Both the position numbers and the translations under genes were made by a program. Source: an uncultured Zetaproteobacteria bacterium (GTDB lineage Bacteria; Pseudomonadota; Zetaproteobacteria; Mariprofundales; Mariprofundaceae). Taken from it: DNA of 26,440 bases. The notes beneath the pieces are model-generated. The model was not told where the DNA came from. It saw only the letters and a list, made by a program, of their open reading frames with translations, and made no database searches. Location: the NCBI GenBank assembly GCA_947311795.1, contig CAMZLX010000178.1, forward strand, positions 1-26,440, read 5' to 3'. Of this stretch, positions 1 through 6,434 are shown piece after piece. Every line of letters starts with the position of its first letter. Within the stretch, counting starts at the first letter, position 1.

Positions 1-530
1 AGGTAATACATTGCACCACCCATCAAACGCCCATCAGGACGCGTTTGGCGGTAAAGTTGCCCCAGTGTGACCTCAGTAAATTTGGCACTCATGCCAAAGA
101 AACCTGCAATCATCATCCAAATGATTGCACCTGGTCCACCAATGATAATGGCAATGGCAACACCTGCGATATTACCCAAACCTACCGTGGCTGAAAGGGC
201 AGTGGTTAAGGCTTGGAAGGGGGTGACTTCACCTTTGTCTTCAGGGGCTTGGTATTTGCCACGAATCACATCAAAAGCATGACCAATCATGCGTAGGTTA
301 ATGAAGCCAAAACGTATGGTCATGTAAATTGCACCAGCACTTAACCATGCCACGATAAAAGGAAATTCCACATCGCCGGGCAACACATTAAAAAAGAGAA
401 TGGTGATTAGGTAGTCATTCATGGTGTTGAACATATTATCGACGAAGCCTGTGTCAGCCGCGATTGCAGGTGTAGCACAGGTTATGGTCAGTAAGCATAA
501 AGCAAAAACAGTTGAAATTCTTGAAAACAT
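1..530 (-). CDS. Sodium:alanine/amino-acid symporter, AGCS family (N-terminal part only)
   Basis: The minus strand from an ATG at 530 reads open to the window edge (about 176 residues, C-terminus missing). AGCS proteins are inner-membrane carriers that import alanine, glycine or related amino acids with Na+. The diagnostic part is the segment FQALTTALSATVGLGNIAGV followed by an AIIIGGPGA-type stretch, which matches the AGCS signature around the first conserved helices. It is preceded by a membrane segment and the IRFGFINLR loop typical of this family. The first about 24 residues look like a signal peptide or extra hydrophobic segment (MFSRISTVFALCLLTI, then ATPAIA). The bases AGGGGTGACTTT before the ATG give a reasonable ribosome binding site. 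It diverges from the Lpt permease gene. Substrate specificity cannot be read from this fragment. Confidence 0.88.
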   Translation of the reverse strand, partial: MFSRISTVFALCLLTITCATPAIAADTGFVDNMFNTMNDYLITILFFNVLPGDVEFPFIVAWLSAGAIYMTIRFGFINLRMIGHAFDVIRGKYQAPEDKGEVTPFQALTTALSATVGLGNIAGVAIAIIIGGPGAIIWMMIAGFFGMSAKFTEVTLGQLYRQTRPDGRLMGGAMYY

Positions 531-653
531 AAAGTCACCCCTCAATGACAAGATAATTTTGTTGTCGCTAGTCTGCCTTGATGTGTTTTTGGTGCAAGGT
601 TGTTGATTTGCGATAAGCATTGCATATCAAAGGTAACAATTTACGATACGACC

Positions 654-1712
654 ATGACTGTTGTATTTCGATGGATTTTTTTATCAACGCTGAGCCGTGT
701 TGCTGCAATTACAGTTGCCGTTGTGCTTATTTTTATGGTTGCTGAATCCATTGATAAAGCCCGTTTTTTGGGCAACGGTTTGACTGTGCAGCTGCTCCTT
801 GAGTTTTTGGTTTTAAAGATACCGTTCATGATTTCTGAATTGATGCCTGTTGTGGTTTTAATTGGTGTGGCTATTTATGTGTTGGAACTATCACACAATC
901 ACGAATTGGCGGCATTGCGCGCAGCTGGCGTGACATTCACAACATTGCTCAAACCTTTGCTTGCGGCAGGGGCGGTGATTGGGTTGCTTATGTTTGCTGT
1001 GGGTGAGTGGGTTGAACCTTTGGTGAATCAAAAATTGAGTTATATCCAACGGGTTCATATTGATAAGGAAAAACCCTTGAATCAAGGGGTGCAATGGTTG
1101 CATGAAAACAATAATTTCATGCGTTTAACGCCGCTAACGAATGGATATTTTTCAGTATTGATGGTGAAGCGAGATGATGCAGGCTTGTGGGTAGAGCGGG
1201 TGGATGCCAATAAGGGTAGGTATGTGCAAGGGCAGTGGCACCTTGAACACGCTTATATCAGTAAACCGGAACAGAATAACGGATTTTCAACACAGTATCT
1301 TAAAAGCATGGTCGTACCATCAAGCCTTAACCCTACCACAGTTGCAGCACCAGACCCAAGAGATATGCAATGGTTAGAACTTTATGAATTTGAACAAGCT
1401 TTAGCGGAAGCGGGCTTAGAATCAAATGGTTATTTGTTTCAGCTTCAACGCAAGATTTCTACGCCTATCAGCTGCCTTATTATGGTTATTCTCGCATACA
1501 GCTTATGTGCAGGTATGGGTGAACGTTTGGGTGCACGCTCCAAAGGATTGATGTTAGCGATAACATTCGGGCTTTTATATCATGTGGTTGGTTCTGCGAT
1601 TGAAGTTTATGTCACTGGTGGACAAATCCCTGTGATTTATGCTGTATGGTTTCCCAATATGTTATTCTTTGGGTTGGCTGGTTACCTGCTTTTGAAGAAA
1701 GAAGGTTATTAA
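654..1712 (+). CDS. lptG: Lipopolysaccharide export permease, LptF/LptG (YjgP/YjgQ) family, more likely LptG
   Basis: A 352-residue inner-membrane protein. LptF and LptG form the transmembrane part of the LptB2FG ABC exporter that extracts LPS from the inner membrane and passes it to LptC/LptA. The sequence has the family layout: one N-terminal helix (residues about 5-30), two more helices around residues 40-85, the coupling motif ELAALRAAGV, another helix, a periplasmic beta-jellyroll-like region (about 120-260) and three C-terminal helices. I chose ATG 654 because it gives the usual short N-terminus. A TTG at 600 would add 18 residues that do not look like the family. The ribosome binding site is weak. 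Its LptF partner is not beside it, because the upstream neighbour is a divergent symporter. The choice between LptF and LptG is by overall resemblance. The gene ends in the TTAA that borders a MITE-like element. Confidence 0.85.
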   Translation: MTVVFRWIFLSTLSRVAAITVAVVLIFMVAESIDKARFLGNGLTVQLLLEFLVLKIPFMISELMPVVVLIGVAIYVLELSHNHELAALRAAGVTFTTLLKPLLAAGAVIGLLMFAVGEWVEPLVNQKLSYIQRVHIDKEKPLNQGVQWLHENNNFMRLTPLTNGYFSVLMVKRDDAGLWVERVDANKGRYVQGQWHLEHAYISKPEQNNGFSTQYLKSMVVPSSLNPTTVAAPDPRDMQWLELYEFEQALAEAGLESNGYLFQLQRKISTPISCLIMVILAYSLCAGMGERLGARSKGLMLAITFGLLYHVVGSAIEVYVTGGQIPVIYAVWFPNMLFFGLAGYLLLKKEGY

Positions 1713-1875
1713 GGAAGATCTAAGCAAGTTGTGAACGCGCATAATGAGCCCCGTATATTCAAACTCGGCGTTGCTAGTTTGAGCAATAGCCAGCTATTCC
1801 ATGCAGCTCACATCTAGATTTTGAATACCCTGAATCGCAACCTGCTTTATTCAGACGTGTTTAGGGCTTCCTTAA
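1709..1875. repeat. Nine-base inverted repeat TTAAGGAAG / CTTCCTTAA, including the TTAA duplication and both flanking stop codons
   Basis: TTAAGGAAG lies at 1709-1717 and its exact reverse complement CTTCCTTAA at 1867-1875. The left TAA (1710-1712) is the stop codon of lptG. The right TTA (1872-1874) is the stop codon of the FecR-domain gene on the other strand. If one TTAA and the intervening element are removed, the two genes would meet at a single TTAA that stops both. Confidence 0.75.
1713..1871. mobile_element. MITE-like element, 159 bp, IS5-like terminal inverted repeats, TTAA target duplication
   Basis: The non-coding gap between the convergent lptG and FecR-domain genes is bounded by TTAA on both sides (1709-1712 and 1872-1875). 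Its ends are imperfect inverted repeats: GGAAGATCTAAGCAAGT on the left, and GGAAGCCCTAAACACGT on the right read on the other strand, with 13 of 17 matches. Inside are nested complementary segments (CTAG...CTAG, TGAGC...GCTCA, AATAGC-CA-GCTATT), so the element can fold into a long hairpin. From memory, IS5 ends begin GGAAGGTGCGAA and the family often duplicates a YTAR tetranucleotide, which TTAA fits. No transposase is encoded, so this would be a non-autonomous derivative. A structured bidirectional terminator region is the main alternative, but there is no T-run. Confidence 0.62.
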
Positions 1876-2519
1876 CCCTCACTCTCAATTTCAGTTTCGG
1901 CTGCCAAGGGAAGAATAGTTTCCATGGTTAAAGCTTCAGGCTCAGAAATGTTTGAATTATTGATATTTACTGCTTTGCCTGCATCGTTATAAACAATTTC
2001 TTCACCATACCTTGGAGCCAAGGATACCTCGCCTTCGAGCAATAAGAAGAATGTTTTATCTTTACCAACACGACCCCAGAAATCAGTGCCACGAACACCA
2101 AGTACTGCAGTTCGCGTTGTTAAAGAAGTTCTACGTTTGGCGTAGCCGCTGGTTAATAAACCTGCTGTGTAGCGGAAAGCACCTTGGAAAATACGCAAAG
2201 TTGAAGTGAAAATACCTTCATCTGTTTTGCCCCAGTCACGCACCAAAAAACGTGAACGGTTGCCCAGCTTAACACGGCTGTTGTCTGGGAAATCAATGTA
2301 TGCACGGCCACGACGACCAGTACGAATTTCATCGCCTTTTTGCAACTTCATGCCGCGATAAGCGCGTTCAAAACGATTCTTACGAAATACTTTGACGTTG
2401 CCCAAAATGCGGGCAATGGTCGGCGTTTCAGCAATACCATTGATTTCATCAGCCTGAACTTGTGGTGTGGGCAAAGCGAATAAAACAAATCCTAAAGCCA
2501 ATGTGATAAGGTATTTCAT
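1872..2519 (-). CDS. Exported FecR-domain protein
   Basis: A 215-residue protein with a signal peptide (MKYLITLALGFVLFALPTPQ, likely cleaved after VQA, near residue 23). After it lies a FecR domain: the segment GDEIRTGRRGRAYIDF followed by SRVKLGNRSRF, then LTTRTAVLGVRGTDFWG, which is the characteristic VRGTDF element. FecR domains are known from anti-sigma transducers, but proteins like this one, with a cleavable signal and no cytoplasmic or transmembrane anchor, are common and mostly uncharacterised periplasmic or surface proteins. No sigma factor or TonB receptor gene lies nearby, so a FecR signalling role is not supported. I chose ATG 2519 because GGAG lies 7 bases upstream and the signal peptide starts there. 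A longer open frame to 2630 adds residues with no such features. It is transcribed alone, divergent from the oxidoreductase gene. Confidence 0.8.
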   Translation of the reverse strand: MKYLITLALGFVLFALPTPQVQADEINGIAETPTIARILGNVKVFRKNRFERAYRGMKLQKGDEIRTGRRGRAYIDFPDNSRVKLGNRSRFLVRDWGKTDEGIFTSTLRIFQGAFRYTAGLLTSGYAKRRTSLTTRTAVLGVRGTDFWGRVGKDKTFFLLLEGEVSLAPRYGEEIVYNDAGKAVNINNSNISEPEALTMETILPLAAETEIESEG

Positions 2520-2565
2520 GGGATACTCCGTTGAATTCATGTTCTTTATTGTTTTAGTGATACGT

Positions 2566-2588
2566 ATGAAATCACAATGTGGTTTCAT
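2566..2588. promoter_or_regulatory. Near-perfect palindrome in the divergent spacer (operator or leader hairpin)
   Basis: ATGAAATCAC (2566-2575), a three-base centre AAT, and GTGGTTTCAT (2579-2588) form an inverted repeat with one mismatch (G-U compatible in RNA) over 10 base pairs. It lies 47 bases upstream of the FecR-domain start, between that gene and the divergent oxidoreductase. It could be a repressor operator or a hairpin in the FecR-gene leader. No known regulator motif is recognised. Confidence 0.4.
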
Positions 2589-2601
2589 CCCACTGATTAA
2601 A

Positions 2602-2630
2602 AACGTAGTTAGCTCAGCGGAGCTTGTCAA
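2602..2630 (-). promoter_or_regulatory. Candidate promoter for the FecR-domain gene
   Basis: On the minus strand a perfect -35 hexamer TTGACA (2630-2625) is followed, after 17 bases, by a weak -10 TACGTT (2607-2602). The expected transcript would start near 2594 and carry the palindrome at 2566-2588 in its leader. The -10 match is poor, so this is tentative. Confidence 0.35.
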
Positions 2631-2722
2631 ACAAATGCTATTTAATCAAAGCTTCACTAAACATGCTTAGCTTCCTACGATACGGCTAGAAAGAAGTGCG
2701 CACAATCACAAAGGTGAAAGAA

Positions 2723-3757
2723 ATGAAAAGAATCATCATTGAGCAAGCAGGTTCTATTGAAGAACTACAGCTGCAAGATACAGTCAAACCAGCAACATGT
2801 GGTGCTGATGAAGTGTTGGTCAAAGTGTTGGCTTCGGGTGTGAACCCTGTGGATACCAAGCTGCGCGCTGGCGGGATGTTCTTTGATGATGCATACCCTG
2901 CTGTATTAGGCTGTGATGGCGCAGGGTATATTGAAAAAGTTGGTGCGGATGTGGAACACCTTCAAGTGGGTGACGCCGTTTATTATTGTTATGGTGGTTT
3001 AGGGCAAACATCAGATGCAGGTGAAAGCGTAGGCAACTATGCAGAATATGCAGTGGTCAAAGCAGCATTTGTTGCCTTAAAACCTGAAAGTTTGGATTTT
3101 GATGCCGCAGCCGCAGCCCCCTTGGTTTTGATTACAGCGTGGGAAGCATTGTTTGATAGAGCCAGACTTCAATCAGGGCAGAAGGTGTTTATTCATGCGG
3201 GTGCAGGTGGTGTGGGTCATGTGGCAATTCAGCTTGCCAAGCTGGCGGGTGCAGAAGTTGCCACCACAGTAAGCAATGATAAAAAAGAAGCTTTCGTGCG
3301 TGAATTGGGCGCAGATGTTGTGATTAATTATAAAGAGCAGGATGTGGCGCAAACCCTATTGGATTGGACGGACGGTTTGGGTGTGGATGTAGCCTTTGAT
3401 ACAGTGGGTGGTGATGCGTTTAAACAACTTATTCCTGCCATGCGTTTGTATGGTGATTTGGTGTCTATTTTGCAATTTCCTCAAGATACCGACTGGAAAA
3501 CATTGCGCACTAAAAATGTGCGGTTAAGCCAAACCTTGATGCTAACGCCCATGTTGCAATCTTCCCATGAACTGGGTGAGCACCATGCTGCGATTTTAGA
3601 GCAATGTGCACAGTTTTTTGATGAGCGAAAACTGATGGTTTATGTTGATGAAAGTTTACCACTAGAAGATGCGAAGTTGGCGCATGAGAAGATTGAACAA
3701 GGGCATCAAAGTGGAAAAATTGTCCTGCAAATGCATCTCGAGGAAGAGCAATCGTGA
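2723..3757 (+). CDS. Medium-chain dehydrogenase/reductase, NADPH:quinone oxidoreductase-like
   Basis: A 344-residue soluble protein of the MDR superfamily, zinc-free quinone-reductase (QOR/zeta-crystallin) type. Residues 1-130 form the GroES-like catalytic domain, with GVNPVDTKLRAG and VLGCDGAGYIEKVG. Residues about 145-185 hold the Rossmann motif AGAGGVGHVAIQLAKLAGAE that binds NAD(P)H. There is no cysteine cluster for the structural zinc and no GHE catalytic zinc motif. The family reduces quinones or activated alkenes, but the substrate here is unknown. ATG 2723 is chosen because AAGGTG sits just upstream and it opens the family start MKRIII. A GTG at 2696 would add nine atypical residues. 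The stop overlaps the GTG of rsmE by four bases, so the two are probably co-transcribed and translationally coupled. Confidence 0.85.
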   Translation: MKRIIIEQAGSIEELQLQDTVKPATCGADEVLVKVLASGVNPVDTKLRAGGMFFDDAYPAVLGCDGAGYIEKVGADVEHLQVGDAVYYCYGGLGQTSDAGESVGNYAEYAVVKAAFVALKPESLDFDAAAAAPLVLITAWEALFDRARLQSGQKVFIHAGAGGVGHVAIQLAKLAGAEVATTVSNDKKEAFVRELGADVVINYKEQDVAQTLLDWTDGLGVDVAFDTVGGDAFKQLIPAMRLYGDLVSILQFPQDTDWKTLRTKNVRLSQTLMLTPMLQSSHELGEHHAAILEQCAQFFDERKLMVYVDESLPLEDAKLAHEKIEQGHQSGKIVLQMHLEEEQS

Positions 3758-4476
3758 GCTGTCGAATTTATGTTGATGCCCCGCTGCAGGCACAAGCTTT
3801 GGTCGAAATGGATGCGGAGCAAGCCCACTATTTAAAGCAGGTGATGCGTTTGCAAACAGGGGATAGTATCACCGTGTTTAATGGAAAGGGGGGTGAGTAT
3901 GCAGCAGAACTTACCCTGTTGGCAAAATCTGGGGCGCAGTGCAGGCTTGCTGAAAAAACGGATGTTGACCGCGAACTTGCTTGTCGTGTGCACATTATTC
4001 AAGCAGCCAACCGAAGCGAGAAAATTGAAACGGTTTTGCAAAAAGCAACAGAATTGGGTGCGGCAAGCTTTCAAATTGTCAACAGTGAACGTGCCACGCT
4101 TAAGTTACCTGAAAACAAAAAGGAAAAGCGGCTGCAACGCTGGCAGAAGATTGTTATTGAAGCTGCGGAGCAGTCGGAGCGTACAGCACTTCCAGATGTG
4201 CGTTGGCAAGCGAAATTAACAGCAGTTGAAAAGCGGGGGGCATGTTTTGTATTGCACCCAAGAGATGCTAAGCTGTGGCAAGATATTCGCCAAGATTTCG
4301 CCAAAGCTGGAGAGATAACATTAGCCATTGGTCCTGAAGGTGGTTGGACGCAATATGAGCTTGAATATTTGCAATCGCAAGGGTTTGAGGCTTTAATGTT
4401 TGGGCAAAGAATTATGCGCACGGAAACGGCTGCACCTGCATTGTTGGCAGCCATTCAGGCTGTGCTTGAAGTTTGA
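3754..4476 (+). CDS. rsmE: 16S rRNA (uracil-1498-N3)-methyltransferase RsmE
   Basis: A 240-residue SPOUT-class methyltransferase that uses SAM to methylate U1498 of 16S rRNA in the 30S subunit. The N-terminal PUA-like part (about 1-70) includes the family phrase EQAHYLKQVMRLQTGD and FNGKGGEY. The C-terminal knotted domain has the cofactor motif LAIGPEGGW (residues about 190-198) and the conserved RTETAAPALLA near residues 222-232. Length is usual for the family. It starts with GTG, inside the stop of the upstream oxidoreductase (GTGA overlap), with GAGGAAGAG as ribosome binding site. Confidence 0.96.
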   Translation: MSCRIYVDAPLQAQALVEMDAEQAHYLKQVMRLQTGDSITVFNGKGGEYAAELTLLAKSGAQCRLAEKTDVDRELACRVHIIQAANRSEKIETVLQKATELGAASFQIVNSERATLKLPENKKEKRLQRWQKIVIEAAEQSERTALPDVRWQAKLTAVEKRGACFVLHPRDAKLWQDIRQDFAKAGEITLAIGPEGGWTQYELEYLQSQGFEALMFGQRIMRTETAAPALLAAIQAVLEV

Positions 4477-4530
4477 TTAAGAAGTATAGTTGAATGACAG
4501 ATATAATTGGATGAGAGAAAGGAGAAAAGT

Positions 4531-5133
4531 ATGAAACGTAAAATGATAGTAATGGCAATGGCAACAATATTGGCAACAGGTTTGAGCGCATGTAAAACAA
4601 CGACCGTTGAACGCGTGGATACCGATAGTGTGCAAGATTTGAGCGGCAACTGGAATGACACCGATTCAAGGCTGGTTTCATCGCGTATGGTGAGTGATAT
4701 GATGTCGCGCAAGTGGTTAACCAATTACCAAGTCAAAAATGGTAAGAATCCAGTGTTAATCGTTGGCGCAGTGCGTAACCTTAGCCATGAGCACATCAAT
4801 ACACGCACATTTATCAATGACTTGGAACGTGAGCTTATCAATTCTGGTGAAGTGGAGTTTGTAGCATCCAGTAAAGAGCGCGGTGAAATTCGAGCGGAAC
4901 GCCAAGACCAAGCCGCCAACGCCAGCATGGGTACGCAAAATGTAGCGGGTGAAGAAACCGGGGCTGACTTTATGCTCAAAGGACAAATCAATACGATTTT
5001 TGATGCAGCAGGTGATACGCAAGTGAAGTATTATCAAATTGATTTGACACTAATTAGCCTTAAAGATAACCGCAAAGTGTGGTTGGGTCAGAAGAAAATC
5101 AAAAAAGTTCTTGAAACAGGACGTTTCCGCTAG
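4531..5133 (+). CDS. lpoB: LpoB-like outer-membrane lipoprotein (penicillin-binding protein activator)
   Basis: A 200-residue lipoprotein with a lipobox LSAC (cysteine at residue 21) after a short signal peptide. The body matches the LpoB family: DLSGNWNDTDSRLV, a PVLIVGAVRNLSHEHINTR stretch, then FINDLERELINSGEVEFV and GADFMLKGQINTI. In enterobacteria LpoB is an outer-membrane lipoprotein that reaches through peptidoglycan to stimulate PBP1b. In other lineages this role is inferred. The long disordered linker of E. coli LpoB is not obvious here. The start ATG 4531 has a strong AAGGAG nine bases upstream. The next gene, also a lipoprotein, starts 21 bases after the stop, a pairing of LpoB and COG3014-type genes that I recall from other proteobacteria. 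Confidence 0.82.
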   Translation: MKRKMIVMAMATILATGLSACKTTTVERVDTDSVQDLSGNWNDTDSRLVSSRMVSDMMSRKWLTNYQVKNGKNPVLIVGAVRNLSHEHINTRTFINDLERELINSGEVEFVASSKERGEIRAERQDQAANASMGTQNVAGEETGADFMLKGQINTIFDAAGDTQVKYYQIDLTLISLKDNRKVWLGQKKIKKVLETGRFR

Positions 5134-5154
5134 GCGACCTTTTACACATCTATC

Positions 5155-6429
5155 ATGCATAAGCTTTATACATTAGGGCTTCTTGTGTTGTTTTTGTCAG
5201 GCTGTGCCAGCTACAGCAACAGCTTTCAAAAGATTGAAAGCTTATTGGTACAACAAAAACCACAAGAAGCTTTGGTTGAGCTTGAAAAAAACCCAGCAAG
5301 TGGTCGCGACCGACTATTGTACTTGTTGGATAAAGCTATGCTACAACGCATGAGTGGCTTGTTTGCTGAAAGTAATACCACGTTTGAAGAAGCGAAGGAG
5401 CTGATTGCAGCATTGCGAGCAACCAGTCTGGTTGAACAAGCAGGTGCGGTGACGATTAATGATAGCGCTGTGAGTTATGAAGGTGAGGATTTTGAACAAG
5501 TTCTCATTCATGTCTATGAGGCACTTAACTACATTGAATTGGGGCAACTGGATGAAGCTAGGGTTGAAGCTTTGCAAGTGGATGAGCGGCTGAAACAGTT
5601 GTCCGAAGGCGAAGATAACCTTAAAGATGATGCATTCACCCGCTACTTAACCGGGCTAATTTACGAGGCTGAGTATGAGCTTGATGAGGCGATGATTGCA
5701 TATCGCAAAGCTTATGAAGCATATCAGGGTGAATCAGAAGCAGTGCCTTTGCTCTTAAAAAAGGATTTGCTGCGCTTAAGCTATCAGCTTGGTCTGATGG
5801 ATGAATTTGTGAAGTATAAAAAAGCATTTGATATGGATGATGGCTTTATCGAAGATGCCATAGGCAGGGGCGAGGTTATAGTATTGTTTCACGCTGGTTT
5901 GGCGCCGATTAAACGCTCCACCAGTGTGTTTGTAAACACAGATGATGGGGTGCCTGTTCGCATATCATTACCCGTTTATCAATCTCGAAGGTTGGCTTTT
6001 TCATCGGCTCGCTTAACGGTGGGTGAAGTGACGGTAGCGTTGGAAGTGATGAATGATATTGATGCCATTGCAAGGGCTTCTTTGGAAAGTCATAAGGCAG
6101 TGATGGTTGCCCGATTGATAGCTAGAACAATGGCGAAGGCGGCAATTGCAAGGCAGGCGCAAAAACAGGGGGGTGAATTTGCTGGGTTATTGTTCGATGT
6201 TGCAGCATTTGCCACGGAAACAGCAGATACCCGAAGCTGGTTGACCCTGCCCAAGCGGATTTATTTATCACGCTTGCCCATGGATGATGGCAAATACCAA
6301 GCGAGTTTAAGCTTATTTGGACAACAGGGTGAACTCATACGCAAGGTAAACTTGGGGCTAATTACGGTAGAGAGCGGCGAAAAAACATTTATTGAAAAAA
6401 CCGTCATTGCATTGCCAAGCATACAATAA
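5155..6429 (+). CDS. COG3014-type lipoprotein with TPR-like repeats
   Basis: A 424-residue lipoprotein with lipobox LSGC (cysteine 17). Residues about 25-220 are helical and contain TPR-like units (ALVELEKNPASGRDRLLYLL, EALNYIELGQLDEARVEALQ, LTGLIYEAEYELDEAMIAYR). The remainder is a mixed region with VIVLFHAGLAPIKRS, which resembles the conserved part of COG3014 proteins. Function is unknown, but co-location with LpoB suggests a part in cell-wall synthesis or envelope maintenance. The start ATG 5155 is supported by the immediate signal peptide, although the upstream bases give no clear ribosome binding site. That fits translation linked to lpoB, whose stop is 21 bases away. It converges on the helicase gene with a 5-base gap and no visible terminator. 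Confidence 0.78.
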   Translation: MHKLYTLGLLVLFLSGCASYSNSFQKIESLLVQQKPQEALVELEKNPASGRDRLLYLLDKAMLQRMSGLFAESNTTFEEAKELIAALRATSLVEQAGAVTINDSAVSYEGEDFEQVLIHVYEALNYIELGQLDEARVEALQVDERLKQLSEGEDNLKDDAFTRYLTGLIYEAEYELDEAMIAYRKAYEAYQGESEAVPLLLKKDLLRLSYQLGLMDEFVKYKKAFDMDDGFIEDAIGRGEVIVLFHAGLAPIKRSTSVFVNTDDGVPVRISLPVYQSRRLAFSSARLTVGEVTVALEVMNDIDAIARASLESHKAVMVARLIARTMAKAAIARQAQKQGGEFAGLLFDVAAFATETADTRSWLTLPKRIYLSRLPMDDGKYQASLSLFGQQGELIRKVNLGLITVESGEKTFIEKTVIALPSIQ

Positions 6430-6434
6430 CTACT

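Noticed and set aside
600..653. Upstream TTG start for the Lpt permease gene
   Set aside because: The 18 extra residues (with LICDKHCISK) are unlike the family N-terminus and lack a clear ribosome binding site.
1713..1871. The region between lptG and the FecR-domain gene as a simple bidirectional terminator
   Set aside because: It has several nested stems but no T-run after them on either strand. The TTAA duplication and matched ends fit a mobile element better.
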